64,000 nucleotides of DNA from Canna indica (lineage: Eukaryota; Streptophyta; Magnoliopsida; Zingiberales; Cannaceae). Below, piece after piece: positions 32,377 through 45,086 of this stretch. Each line of letters begins with the position of its first letter. Positions within the stretch are counted from its first letter, which is position 1. The position numbers and the translations under genes are program-made. The stretch is taken from the NCBI GenBank assembly GCA_034359265.1, contig CP136891.1:76872501-76936500 (forward strand), given 5' to 3'. Under the pieces are notes generated by a model. The model ran no database searches. It was not told where the DNA came from and saw nothing but the letters and a program-made list of their open reading frames with translations.

Positions 32377-35300
32377 TGTCACACCCCAACTGAGGGTAAT
32401 GTGATCGACCAGGGCCTACATCCTACCCTATAGCCTACTGTCTATACTGATCATCAAGAAAACCATAACATATCGAGAAAAAGAAAACCACAATGCAATC
32501 TTTATTTAAATTTTTTCAAAGTTCACAATTATATATTTTTCAAACCAAAGTAGAAAAACCAAGTATCAAAGTTTAATACAATCTTTTCAAAATAATAACT
32601 GTCAATGTAGAAAAATAAAAGAAACTACTACATGACACTGGACTATGACCAAAGGACGCCACTACGAGATATGGTACCACCACCTGCCCTCCAGCTGCAC
32701 CATGACGACTAGCCTCTATCACTGATAATGCTCTACAAAAACAAAAAAAACAAACTGTGAGTCCACTTGAGAATCAGTGAGTGATTCTTTCGAACCTTCA
32801 CATAATCCTCAATTAGTCATGCATATCATATAAGGCAGCATAATATATATATTCAAAGAGATAAATTACTTTTTAATATAACTACTGACCTCATGGGTCA
32901 TTCTGTATAAACCATATATGAGAAATACCTGTCATAATGGCCTAATTGAGCCACTTGGCATTCGGCTCTTGGGGCCTACTTATGGTATAAGAATCTCGGC
33001 TATAATCGACCCTACCATACAAGGTAGAATCACACTGGCCGCTTGGCCACATCATATCAAGATGAAGTCAAGAAATCTCGGACCATCGACTAGGATGGTC
33101 CACTAGTCTCCGAACACCGTCTGGGGTAGGGATAGCTAGTCCCCCCCCAACTAGGGTCTCACACCTAGCGAGCCGGCTGGTGCATCTCAAGACCCAATCA
33201 CTGGCTGAGTCAAGCATTGGTCATTTTCGATCGCCCATGCTTCTCGGCAGACCATCGCAAGCACATCACACAATCAAAATATCCTAGAATTTCCTTATAT
33301 AGATCGCGGGCAGTAGCCCGCATTCGGCCCTCACTCGGCCTATAGGGTCAACAATTCAATGTCACCCTTCCGAAAAATGTGTACACCTAATAATTCTAGG
33401 TTTTCAAAAATGAATACAAGAAGTCTTAGAAGTTGAGTCATTTCCTAGTTATGTTTCCATATCTAATATGTACCTTGCAAAGTCCTACATGTTATCTAGC
33501 GTCATACGCTATTTTGGGTGAAGAATTCCGTGTACCGGACTTGGAATTTCACCCATTAAAATTTTCGGACAGCATATTTATAAAAAAGAAATGTAATTAT
33601 AATTCACAACAACTACCATGCATAACTACGAGATTCAACGATAAAAAATTATATACTGCATGTAGAATTTATTTCAATATGGAACATCGTATCTAGAATG
33701 GTAAAATATCAAATAATTCTCACAAGGATTATACTATCTAACATGGAAAAAAATATCCCAACGACACTTACCAAATTTAATCATGAGCAACAAACATCAT
33801 GAGGGAGCCGAATTAAAGAGGTAAATAATTAATTGATTACACTAATAAGGAACATGCAATAAACATAGCAACAATTAAACATGATATCTGAAATTTAATG
33901 AAACCTTTCCTTTGATGCATGTACCATAACCATCATGTCCATGTGAGCATTAGCAAGAACATTTCCATATTCATGAGAATGTAGATTAACATTTGCTATC
34001 AATTACTAAGATGAATAGTAATCATGTATTATAATTTGAACCTAACATTAAACATGAAAGCGGGAATTAAGACGACATATCATGAGATCCGGCATATCGA
34101 TCCAAACAGTCCCAATTTCCCTCCCCTATCCACTGCTCGGCCGACTCAAGCAGGGTAATAACTAGCTCAGCCGAGCCCTCTAGGGGTGGTAAACATGGTT
34201 ACGGCAACAATACGAGCATCAATCCAAAAGTCTAAAACATATCGAACACAAGACGATCCACGAGTCGCTAGACGAGCGAGGAAATTGGGGAAAATTTTGG
34301 CATGACATTTTCCCTTTTTTCCTCCACTCGGCCAACCCACAAAGAAACGAAATAAATTCGATTTAAACCATCAAATCACAGGTATACATATCTATTAAGG
34401 TTCTAACATGAGAAGACACGTAGATCGGCAAGAAACTCGTGAAAAGAACCCGATTCAAAACTGCTAGGGTCGGCTACCCGCCTCCCCTCATAAAACTCTA
34501 ACCACTCACCTTTGCTTGATGAAAAAGAAGGATCAGACACTGGCGATCTTGAATCCTCCAACGACGACGCGATCTCCGGCCGACCAAGATCTCTCTTCCC
34601 CTCTCTCCTTTCTCCCTTGCTCGAGCTTTGTGCGGCTCCTACATGAGCCGCACGGCTCAATGATGAGGAATTTTATTCCCTCATCAACAATGACTTAAAT
34701 GCCCCAGTTACATGACTTAACCGTGACTTGACTCAGTCCGAGTCCGACTCTAACCGCAACACGAGTCGATCTTAACTTAACTAAAGCATCAATGCATAAA
34801 AGGAAAGAGTCATTCACCCAATTTAATTGCATACATCATTAGTCGAGTCATACCTTCTACTAGAGGCAATCCCGAGGCTCGACTTGACTAACCCAGGGTT
34901 CGACGCGCTGCACCAAAATAGATTTTTATATTAAGAATTTTTTTCGAGTCTTACATATGATAAGGTCCTTGATTAAAATTTGAGACTTGACATCATGATG
35001 GGGATCAAGATGAAGTAAAGAAAAGCTGGGCCATCGACTAGGATGGTCCACTAGTCTCCAGACACCATTTGGGGTAGGGATAGCTAGTCCCACCCAACTA
35101 GGGTCTGACACCTAGCGGGCCCGCTGGTGCATCTCAAGACCCAATCACTGGCTGAGTCAAGCATTGGTCATTTTCGACCGCCCATGCTTCTCGGCAGACC
35201 ATCACAAGCACATCACACAATCAAAATATCCTAGGGTTTCCTTATATAAACTGCAAGCAGTAGCCCGCATCCGGCCCTCACTCGGCCTATAGGATCAACA

Positions 35301-36901
35301 ATTCAATGTCACCCTTCCGAAAAATGTGTACACCTAATAATTCTAGGTTTTCAAAAATGAATATGAGAAGTCTTAGAAGTTGAGTCATTCCCTAGTTATG
35401 TTTTCATATCTAATATGTATCTTGCAAAGTCCTACATGTTATCTAGCGTCATACGCTATTTTGGGTGAAGAATTTCGTGTACTGGACTTGGAATTTCACC
35501 CATTAACATTTCCGGACAGCATATATATAAAAAAGAAATATAATTATAATTCACAACAACTACCATGCATAACTACGAGATTCAACGACAAAAATTTATA
35601 TATTGCATATAGAATTTATTTCAATATGGAACATCGTATCTAGCATGGTAAAATATCAAATAATTCTCACAAGGAATACATTATCTAGCATGGTAAAAAT
35701 ATTCCAACGATACTTACCAAATTTAATCATAAGCAACAAACATCACGAGGGAGTCGAATTAAAGAGGTAAATAATTCATTGATTACACCAATAAGTAACA
35801 TGCAATAAACATAACAACAATTAAACATGATATCTGAAATTTAATGAAACCTTTCCTTTGATGCATGTACCATAACTATCATGTCCATGTGAGCATTAGC
35901 AAGAACATTTCCATATTCATGAGAATGTAGATTAACATTTGCTATCAATTACTAAGATGAACAGTAATCATGTATTATAATTTGAACCTAACATTAAGCA
36001 TGAAAGCGGGAATTAAGACGACATAACATGAGATCCGGCGTATCGATCCAAACAGCCCCAATTTCCCTCCCCTATCCACTGCTCGGCCGACTCAAGCAGG
36101 GTAATAACCAACTTGGCCGAGCCCTCTAGGGGTGGTAAACATGGTTGCGGCAACAATACGAGCATCAATCCAAAAGTCTAAAACATATCGAACACAAGAC
36201 GATCCACAAGTCGCTAGACTAGCGAGGAAATTGGGAAAAAATTTGGCATGACATTTTCCCTATTTTCCTCCACTCGGCCAACCCACAAAGAAACGAAATA
36301 AATTCGATTTAAACCATCAAATCACAGGTATACATATCTATTAAGGTTCTAACACGAGAAGACACGTAGATCGGCAAGAAACTCGCGAAAAGAACCCGAT
36401 TCAAAATTGCTAGGGTCGGCTACCCGCCTCCCCTCATAAAACTCTAACCACTCACCTTTGTTTGATGAAAAAGAAGGATCAGACACTGGCGATCTCGAAT
36501 CCTCCGGCGACGACGCGAACTCCGGCCGACCAAGATCTCTCTTCCCCTCTCTCCTTCCTCCCTTGCTCGAGCTTTGTGCGGCTCCTACATGAGCCGCATG
36601 GCTCAATAATGAGGAATTTTATTCCCTCATCAACAATGACTTAAATGTCACACTTACACGACTTAACCTTGACTCAACTCAGTCTGAGTCCGACTCTAAC
36701 CGCAACACGTGTCGATCTTAACTTAACTAAAGCATCAATGCATAAAAGGAAAGAGTCATTCACCCAATTTAATTGCATACATCATTAGTCGAGCCATACC
36801 TTCTACTAGAGGCGATCCTGAGGCTCGACTCGACTAACCTCGGGTTCGACGCGCTGCACCAAAATAGATTTTTATATTAAGAAATTTTTTCGAGTCTTAC
36901 A
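32377..36901 (-). mobile_element. Gypsy-like solo LTR enlarged by an internal tandem duplication
   Basis: On the minus strand the LTR begins TGTAAGACTCG (from 36901) and ends TTGGGGTGTGACA (at 32377), typical of long chromovirus-type LTRs. The 5-bp target duplication TATGA lies at 32372-32376 and 36902-36906, with a third copy at 34956-34960. No internal region or primer site is present, so it is a solo LTR. Its original length would be about 2.58 kb (32377-34955). A 1.95-kb duplication then copied most of the LTR with its end and some flank. Paired open frames (33433 and 35380; 34403 and 36349) are duplicate LTR sequence and not genes. Confidence 0.9.
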
Positions 36902-36952
36902 TATGATAAGGTCCTTGATTAAAATTTGAGACTTGACATCATGATGGGGATC
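33055..36952. repeat. 1.95-kb direct tandem duplication
   Basis: Unit 1 is about 33055-35005 and unit 2 about 35006-36952, with a constant offset of 1946-1948 bp. Each unit holds most of the LTR, its terminus, the TATGA duplication and about 48 bp of flank ending GATGGGGATCA. At the joint, flank sequence GGGGATCA runs into AAGATGAAGT of the LTR interior, sharing the 4-bp overlap ATCA. The units differ by scattered substitutions, so the event is not very recent. Confidence 0.9.
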
Positions 36953-38220
36953 ATGATAATGAGAGTCAAGTCTCTTACAATTTAATCTAAATTTGTTCTT
37001 GGTCATAGGATCTTTAAAATATGACATTAATTACCAATTATATATATATATATGATAGAGATTGATTGATCTCATTAACTAAGTCAGATATATAGATGAT
37101 GCATGTGAAGATATGATCATTGAACCAACTCAATGGAGAATTCTCAATGATTAAATTACCATATATTGTCAATATGATATTCTCTTGAAGAATGTGATGT
37201 AAGAGCTTTTTTTGACTTGAGATCATCATGGTAATTATACTAGACTAGTACTTTGGGCTTGATCAGATTAGGCCTAAAATTGTTCACACACTCATGAACC
37301 TAACTCAAGTCAAGCGAGATGCAACTTAGTCCAGGGGCTCCATCTAGCCATACAAGGACACTTACGTCTTCATCAATTATGAAAGATTCATCATTCATGA
37401 GCCCGACATATCCGGAATCAACCTCAACACATTGTGAGCAACATCCTTACGAGATTATCAAACGACATCATCGATAATACCCCTCATCCTGCACTATATA
37501 CAAACATGATGCTCCTAGGTACATCTAGATTCTAATTTCTATCACCCTAGGCTCACATAGAACTAATTCTTAATTGTGCGTCAGAGTATTTCTTGCAGGT
37601 CTCCTTGAAGTCGCACATGACCAGGAGACACGTCGGACCGCATCAACCCGACTTCAGACACGAACAATAATTAAACAAGTTATTCATTGGACTTTGATAC
37701 CAAACACCTATTGCCCAGGGCGACCGTTGAAAAGACATTGGGTATGATTAAATGCTTGTAGAATTAATGATTGATCCAGATGGAATCTATCAACTCTTGG
37801 TAACGTGTTTAAGCTCTATGTTGCCATTGATTATAAACAATTGAATTAAGACATTGGTCAAGACAATTAAATGAAAGAATAAAAGAGTTTCTTAAGTACC
37901 ACATCTTAGGGTGACACATAGATAGAAGGACATACTATATTATTCTTCTATGGATTATTTAGAGTGTTCGAATACTTCATGCTATTCGGTCATCATGGAG
38001 TGTTGCTAGACGCCAACCTTGATTGGTAAAATGGTTTCACCATTTTACTACAAGCTTAGTATTGAACCTAGAGAGTTGCAAGTGTTCTAGCTTTGCTAGA
38101 GAGTTAATTGTTTTATTATTTGATAATTAAGTTGGATTTAATTAATCAAATAAATAAAGTTTTTAATTCAAATGGAATATTATTATATTATTATATTATT
38201 TGCTAGCACATAGAATATAA
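36953..38220. other. Spacer, possibly decayed LTR element, no gene
   Basis: No protein was recognised. Near 37690, TTTGATACCA resembles a degenerate primer binding site on the minus strand, and the text around it is like retrotransposon leader sequence. No LTR pair could be defined. Confidence 0.35.
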
Positions 38221-38229
38221 TTAATATTA

Positions 38230-38676
38230 TGGTAAATTACACTAGTCTCCCCTGAGGTTTGATGAAATTACACTAGCATCCTCTCTATTTGTAACATTCC
38301 CTACTAATGAAAATTGTTTGTGAAGTATTTGTCATGTGCACTGCACATGCTTAATAATGACATTTTTAAAATATTTGCAGCTTTTTTATATTTTAAATGA
38401 TAAAAATACCCTTATCTCATTTTTATTTCTCTCAAAATTTTTATTTTATTTTTTTTAAAATAAAATAATTCATTTTAATTTTTTTAAAAATATTTATTCA
38501 ATTTTTTATGTATATATTTTAATGATATTTCAGCAAGAGCATAAGAAAGAAATCACATTACTAACGAACTTCATTTGACACAATTAGATATAGAGGATGT
38601 GAGTGTCACCTGGACAAATAGAGGAGATGTTAGTGTAATTTTACTAAACCTCAATGGAGGTTAGTGTAATTTACCC
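38230..38676. mobile_element. MULE-type MITE with perfect 9-bp TSD
   Basis: The terminal inverted repeats are about 60 bp long: TGGTAAATTACACTAGTC on the left and, complementary, GGGTAAATTACACTAACC at the right. The direct 9-bp duplication TTAATATTA lies at 38221-38229 and 38677-38685. The 447-bp interior has no coding sequence. Confidence 0.88.
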
Positions 38677-38685
38677 TTAATATTA

Positions 38686-39447
38686 AGGACAATCTGAGTT
38701 TTTTTCCTATTTGGAATGGGAAAGTTAAAACTAAATCTCTATGTTAATTATAATTAATATTTATTTATATATAGATATATTTATATAGGAATTAATTCAT
38801 TAATGTGTAATTATAAGTTTTTTTCTATTCCAAGTAAGATTTGGATTCTGATTAACATTAAGGGCCCGTTTGATATGCATAAGTCCCGTGTATAGTATTA
38901 TCATAATACTATACAACGTTTGAAAAATCTTAAATGATACCACATCATTAGGTTGTATTAGAAAAGTAATAATTTTTCAAAATCGAAATTTGTGAAGTGA
39001 ATTCCCAAATCTGAATCTTGGGATGAAAACTCCTAAATTTGAAACGTAATATTTTGGATACCCATTTTACCCCTGACCAAATTTTCTAATTGGTTAGAGG
39101 CTTTGGCCGAAAATTTATATATATATAATTTAAAAATAATTTTAATTTATGAAATATTTTTAATGATAAAACGAGATGTTATAGTCTATTTTTTTCTTTC
39201 AAACTCTCTAATGCATTAGAGATTTTTGTACAAAGCCTATAAAACTAAATTTAAATTTAAATTATAAAATATTTTAATAAAAAATATTTTTTTAACCACA
39301 ACACATCTTTTGTAGTATAAAAGAATTATTTCATTAATTAAAATACTAATGAGTTAAATTTTCTTTCATTAATTAAAATACTGAGTAGTTATACATGCTC
39401 ATTATACATGTCTGCAACAAACACTATATAATCTATCTATATCTATA
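38686..39447. other. AT-rich spacer before the Helitron array
   Basis: Contains GGGCCCGTTTGATATGC at about 38862, which resembles one end of a Harbinger/Tourist MITE, but I could not find the opposite end. No gene. Confidence 0.45.
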
Positions 39448-40774
39448 TCTATATATATAAAAAAGTAAGCGCTCTAGCCTTCTTATCATGTCAAGTGTCA
39501 TGATAAGATCTATGCCAAGTGACAATTTGTACTATTCATATTTAGCAATACAAAAGTATTAAATAGTGCATTAATTAGTAACAAACTCAAATATTTCCTT
39601 AGCTAGAGAGATGATGATATTTAATTAAATCACATTTAATTAGAGGAGAGAGAAAAATGGGGTATTTAATTAAAAGAAAGAAATGTTTTTTTTCAAAATA
39701 AAATAAAAATAAATTCAAAAATAGCAGCAGACCTGATTAAGAGTACATTGATTAAAAATTAAATATCAAAAGAGAGATTAAAATTTAAGAAACAACTGTA
39801 AATAAAGCTGATAAAAATATTATTTTATTTTGATACGATTATATATAGTAACATTTAGTCCAGTAAATTACGTACATATAATAATTTTTTAATAAATTAT
39901 GATAAAAATATTATTTTATCAAAATATGATTACATATAGTAACAAATATTTAAAACATATATTAATCATAAAAATAAATTTTCAACTACGCATATAACAC
40001 CTAAGCATAAAAAATCAAATTTATTATAAAATCGAATTTATAACATTATTTATGTTATATTTTTTATAACAAAATTAAATTTGATTTAGAAATATGTTAT
40101 TTTATAAAAATAAGAATGATTTAATTACGAAAAAATTATTGGTATACACCATCAAACCTGAATATATTTTAGCTTCTCCTTATTCATAATATATATCTTA
40201 TGATGACATGATTGAATTATTTTAGAAATATATTATTTTATAAAAATACAAATAATTTAATCACGTTTCTCTTTATTAGATTTTTTAAAATGTGTAACAT
40301 TTTATTTTATTTATTTTTAATGTCTACACAATATAGCTTATAAAATACTGACAAATTATCGAACAAATCTATTTTTAAAAAATATTATTAAAATATCATA
40401 AAAATATTATTTCATCAAAATACAGATCGTAAGAAATACAACTATGTCTCTATTAATATATATATTGACAAAGATAGAAAGTCACAATACTAGGGTTTGA
40501 ACCCTAGACCTCTAGGAAACATACAAGATGTTGCCTATATATATCATAGTTAATATATATCTTATGAAAATATTACTAAATTGTCATAAAATTGTTATTT
40601 TATAAAAATAGTAAATAATTAATGATTTATCTATTTATTATTTTATTTTAGTTTTTATATTTTAGTTAAATATTTGTTAATATATACACAATATATAGAT
40701 GTAGATGTAGCAAAAATTAGACAGTTTAATAAACAATATTATGATAGTTTAACTAATATAGCATATCAAGGACG

Positions 40775-41640
40775 GTCCTAGAAGAATCTGGAGAAGAAAA
40801 AAGAAAAGCTTAAAATCGACTGATCGTCATTACTATGAATCGGTCATAGATTTAATGATGCATGGCTGTGTGGTGTTGCACAAAAAAATTCTCACTGCAT
40901 GCAAAATGATAGATGTATACGACATGTTTCAAATAAGTTTGTAGACAAATATCATCGAGGATGGATATTCAGTTTATAGAAGAAGAGATAATGGCTGAAC
41001 AATTAAAAACATGAAGATTGATTTGGATAACTATTTTGTTGTCCCTCATAATAGATACCCATTGTTGAAATATGTTGCACACATTAATGTCGAATGCTGC
41101 AACAAGTCGAGATCAATTAAATATCTTTTTATATATATGAATAAAGGTCATGATCGGATCACTGCCACATTTGTTGACTCAGCATCACAATCTGAAATAC
41201 AAGCTCCTGTTGATGAGACGACTGTGAAGTTTTGGAGCTAACGAAAAATATGTGTCGCACTGTAAACAACTCCGATGACAATATAATTGATTTGAAAAGT
41301 TTTTTGGATTGGATATTATTGATTGGTGATGAAAAGATAGGTGATCTTGTTGATGATTATGAGGTAGTCTGAATTCCAAATGGTAACTTGATTTTGGATG
41401 CAAGCATGACCATATTGCTACAATTATTGATGCAATTTATCTCGAACTTATAACAAATGTCAATATTTGCAACAAATAGCTATAATAGCTCCTACTATGA
41501 TTGAAACGATTAATAACTATATGGTTTCTCTAAATAAAAAAAAGTCACCAACATTTTTTAGCTCAAATAGTACGTGTTTATCAAATTCTATAGAGAGTTT
41601 GTTAGATCAGATCCATATACCAGACTTTGATTTGTAATTC
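40775..41640 (+). pseudogene. Helitron Rep-PIF1 remnant of H1
   Basis: The frame 41011-41241 encodes part of the Helitron Rep/N-terminal domain ([20 protein letters not shown], then [17 protein letters not shown] and [12 protein letters not shown]). Near 41215 the Rep text (VDE) runs straight into helicase text corresponding to 55785 in H3, removing about 2 kb or more. The remainder to about 41640 aligns with the PIF1 C-terminal half of H3 and H4 but has many stops. It is non-functional. Confidence 0.75.
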
Positions 41641-41751
41641 AGAAAATCATATTGAAAAAGAAACTACAAATGTTGTATACCAAGAAGTTTTTTATAATTT
41701 TTTTTAAAAAATATTATTTTTTATTTCTACACAATATTATTTTTCAAATAT

Positions 41752-41755
<4 letters not shown>

Positions 41756-41783
<28 letters not shown>
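41756..41783. repeat. (TA)n microsatellite
   Basis: TA run near the 3' end of H1. Others lie at about 48625-48652, 52696-52733, 56377-56394 and 57841-57858, all within Helitron sequence. Confidence 0.9.
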
Positions 41784-41789
<6 letters not shown>

Positions 41790-42328
41790 AAATTTATTAG
41801 ATCTAATATGAATTAAGATCATCGTGCATCGCGCGGGTAATTAAACTAGTCTAAATATATATAAAAGAAAGTACTCTAGCCTTCTTATCATGCCAAGTGT
41901 CATAATAAGAACTAAGCCAAGTGGCAAAGTTTTTATTCTTGATATTTAACAATACAAAAGCATTAAATAGTGCATTCATAACAAGCTCATATATTTCCTT
42001 AGGTAGAGAGTGATGGTGATATTTAATTAAATCACATTTAATTAGAGAAGTGTAATACCCAAAATCTTAATAGTAATATTTTATTCTTGTGCGGGGGATT
42101 GTGGACCCTAGTTAGCGCGGATTGGCGGGAAGCTTCGGAATCATATCCGAGTAAGCATTTAATGTAAAAAAAATAAGAGAAATTTAGCGGTGCGAATTTA
42201 GAGGGTCTCGAGGCAAATTTAGCGGTGCAATCGGATCTCGAATCAGAGTTAGAATGGGTGAGTTATGGGTTGTTTAAGTTGAATAGCTTAGGTAGGGGTA
42301 TTTTGGTCATTTGGACCCAATCGGTGTC

Positions 42329-42335
42329 TATAAAT
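42329..42335 (+). promoter_or_regulatory. Probable TATA box of the Gypsy LTR
   Basis: TATAAAT lies 280 bp into the LTR, followed by a GC-richer stretch as expected at the start of the R region. Confidence 0.5.
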
Positions 42336-42984
42336 TAAACCCTGGGGTGTGCAGCTAGGGGTTTTTGAGCAGCATGCCACTTGAGGCAAATGAGAGAGGA
42401 GAGAGAGGGCGCTGTCGAGGAGGAGGAGCCACCGTAGTCGAATTTTCGCGAGTTCGTCGGTGTTGATCGGGGGAAGAGCCCGCACATCTTTTTCTCCCAT
42501 TTTCTCTCCGTCCGGTGAGTGGATTTAGGCCTTCTTTTCTCCAATTCTTGATTCATGTCGTTGTTCTCATGTTTCAAGGTTTTTCGTCGATTTTTGACGC
42601 ATTTCTCGTATTGGATCAGAAGTCGAATAGATCATTTCTTAATTAAATCATGTTGTTTATTCCTTTTTGGAATAAAATATTATTTTCTTTTTCTTTTCTC
42701 TTTTTTTTTTCTTTCTGCTCTCTTCTGTTCACCTCGCCGGCTGCGCCGGGAGGCGGCGCCCTGCGTGGTGTGGCTGCCACCGCTGCGTGGTGGCGGCGGT
42801 GCGTCGGCGTCGGCGCCAACGTCGCTGGCGGCCCGGTGGGGGACAGTGAAGGGGCAGCGGCTGCTGGTTTGGGGAGGAGATGGGGAAGATGACCTAAGGG
42901 AGATGAGATGAAACGGAGGGCTAAGATTGATTTGGGTAAGATGAAGGGTTGGATTGAATTGGTTGAGATGAATGACAGGGATTT

Positions 42985-43375
42985 GATCTTCTGTTGTAAG
43001 ACTTAGATTGCATCGTTTAGATGGAAGACTGAGATTGCATCATGATAGATGTAAGGCTGTGGATGCATCATGTTAGATGTAAGGCTGTGATTGCATCTGG
43101 TTAGATGGAGGGCTGTAATTGCATCTGGTCAGATGTAATGCTGTGATTGCATCATGTAGATGAAGAGCTATGATTGCATCTAGTTAGATGGAGGGTTGTA
43201 ATTGCATCTAATTATATGTAAGGTTATGATCTCATCATGTAGATGAAGGGTGGTGATTGCATCTGGTTAGATGTAAGGCCGAGATTACATCATGTTAAAT
43301 TGAGGGCTATGATTGCATCATATTAGATGGAAGACTGTGATGTGATCCTGTTTAGATGAAGGGCTGAGATTTCAT
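42985..43375. repeat. Degenerate 28-33-bp tandem repeats inside the Gypsy LTR
   Basis: About 12-13 imperfect copies of a unit like GGCTGTGATTGCATCATGTT followed by AGATGTAA. Unit length and sequence vary, so the array is old. Confidence 0.85.
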
Positions 43376-44039
43376 TACTGATTTATTAATTGTAACACCG
43401 TTATATTTATTATTAGCAGTGTTTTATTAAATAAATTAAGATATTTTTTAATATTCTAAATAATTATTTGGATATTTTAAAGTTAGCAAAATTATTCATG
43501 TTATATATGAATTTTCACCTAACCGGCGTTCTGGATTCATTGGCAAGGTTTGTTTCGCCATCAGACCTTTGGATTTTGAAAATAGTAGCCGGGTGCCGCC
43601 TTATTTTACGTGCCAAGCTAAAAAATCATATTATATATATTTTTATGATTCGATCTGAGATGATTCATGAATATAGTAGTTAATGGGGTGAATTTTATCC
43701 TAGATCAGTGATTTCTATGACGAGTTATTTTATCATGTTTCATTTCATTGATTTATAGTTGGAGTTTCTTTTTGCACTGCTTTCATGATACACGTGCATC
43801 TTTTCTTACAGTGCTATAATTCTATTTTATGATTATTTATTTATGCTGAGCATTCTTGATTTATGAGCACTATTTCTACATATATATCTGTATGTGATTA
43901 TGATGTATAGCATAAGGAGGTGGAGGATGAGGTATGCACTTGACATGCCCTTTATTACTTGTTCATAGCACATATTGTTCATACTTATATACTTGTGTGT
44001 GTGGTGTTGTGATGTGCTTGTTGCATTTCCTGGAAGACT

Positions 44040-44240
44040 CGCTGGTGAGGGGAGGGTATGTCCCAAAGAGACAACGTTGGCCTTATTTCGGAAGTCCGAC
44101 TGATGAGGGGAGATCATACCCCAAAGAGACAATCCGAAGACCCGAGCAAGAGTGTTTGGAACGTATGCCCCAACAGGCTAGCTCGGAAGAGCCAGTGCCC
44201 ATGAGGGGAGGGCATGCCCCAAAGAGACAACACTGAGCTG
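44040..44240. repeat. Three imperfect repeats inside the Gypsy LTR
   Basis: TGAGGGGAGGGTATGTCCC, TGAGGGGAGATCATACCCC and TGAGGGGAGGGCATGCCCC, each followed by AAAGAGACAA, are spaced 60-100 bp apart. Confidence 0.75.
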
Positions 44241-45074
44241 GGTGGTAGTTTGGCGACCACCCGTCTACCTACCCTATGTGGCTATGTGGGACCGACGGAT
44301 CCAAGGAGCTTGTATATGATTGAGGTGTTGCATTGCATGCATATGATTGATGTGTTGTATTCATCCTATTTTATTGTTGTATATATGTTTATACTTATTG
44401 ATGAATGCTTATACTTATTGTTGTAGATATGAGTAGGGTAGTGGATGTGTTATTGATGCTTGTTCCGTCATTTTAAAACATATTTATACTTGTTGACGGA
44501 TGTTGATTTCATACATAGAGCTATGGATATACTATTGTTGTTTTCTTCTGATGTTGTTGTTACGTTATTTATATCGGCTATTTGTGTTTTTATGCATGAT
44601 GATTGATTTAGTGAATTGAGGACTGATTTGCTCACTAAGTCCTAGTTGGACTTACCCCTCATTACTATTATTTTGCAGCACCTGAGTTAAAACAGGGAGA
44701 TACTGAGGTGCAGTAGCACGGTTGATGATGGCAGGGCAGCGGGTCTCGTGACATGTCGTGATCGAGGAGGATACCTGAGTCATTTGAGTGTCTCTTTGAG
44801 TTGTTGAGTCATGTTGACTCGGGTTGTGGTTTACGCATCTTATTTTTATTTTGGGAGTCTTGTTTATTTATTTGAACTCTTTTTTAATAACTTGTTCAGT
44901 GTGTTCATATTGAGTTTCGGGTTGGTTTGGTTTATGATGTCATGTTTAATCTTAAAAATAAAAAATAAAAATCTCCCACTGTTTAGATTATTATTGTTGT
45001 GTTTAAGTTGGGTTAGGCTTCGAGATACGTGGCGTATCCTGGCCGGTCATACCCAATTTGGGGTGTGACAAAGT

Positions 45075-45086
45075 TGGTATCAGAAC
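45075..45086 (+). promoter_or_regulatory. Primer binding site of the Gypsy element
   Basis: TGGTATCAGAAC lies four bases after the LTR end. It matches the initiator tRNA-Met primer site except at the next-to-last base. Confidence 0.85.

Larger units (their letters stand above)
39448..41849 (+). mobile_element. Helitron H1, internally deleted
   Basis: Starts TCTATATATATAAAAAAG after a host A and ends AAACTAG, with the small 3' hairpin GTGC-ATC-GCGC about 11 bases before CTAG. Its 5' zone shares GCTCTAGCCTTCTTATCATG with H2 and H4 and has a 9-bp stem (39482-39507). Inside are a Rep fragment fused to a PIF1 fragment after loss of most of both genes. It is followed without a gap by H2. Confidence 0.82.
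42051..45070 (+). mobile_element. Gypsy (Tekay-like) long terminal repeat
   Basis: The 3020-bp LTR starts TGTAATACCC and ends TTTGGGGTGTGACA, followed by a primer site at 45075-45086. Long LTRs with these ends are characteristic of Tekay-type chromoviruses. It inserted into the 5' zone of H2. No matching 3' LTR or target duplication is present, so only the left part of the element survives. Open frames within it (for example 42555-42911 and 43934-44236) are LTR sequence. Confidence 0.8.

Noticed and set aside
33433..36606. Paired conserved open frames (33433/35380, 34403/36349, 34516/36462)
   Set aside because: They are duplicate copies of LTR sequence created by the tandem duplication. Their similarity reflects the duplication and not selection, and no protein family was recognised.
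32377..36901. A complete two-LTR retrotransposon with units 1 and 2 as its LTRs
   Set aside because: There is no internal region between them, and the repeat includes the external TSD and flank, which true LTR pairs do not.
37680..37720. Possible primer binding site (TTTGATACCA on the plus strand)
   Set aside because: It differs from the initiator tRNA-Met site, and no LTR could be placed next to it.
38862..38890. GGGCCCGTTTGATATGC as one end of a Harbinger MITE
   Set aside because: No opposite terminus or target duplication was found before 39447.
40470..40545. TAGGGTTTGAACCCTAG as a tRNA T-arm or SINE
   Set aside because: Only a short palindrome with B-box-like text inside H1; no A box or tRNA fold accompanies it.
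42555..42911. 118-codon frame and a GC-rich alternative
   Set aside because: It lies within the Gypsy LTR and has low-complexity Phe- and Ala/Gly-rich text without homology.
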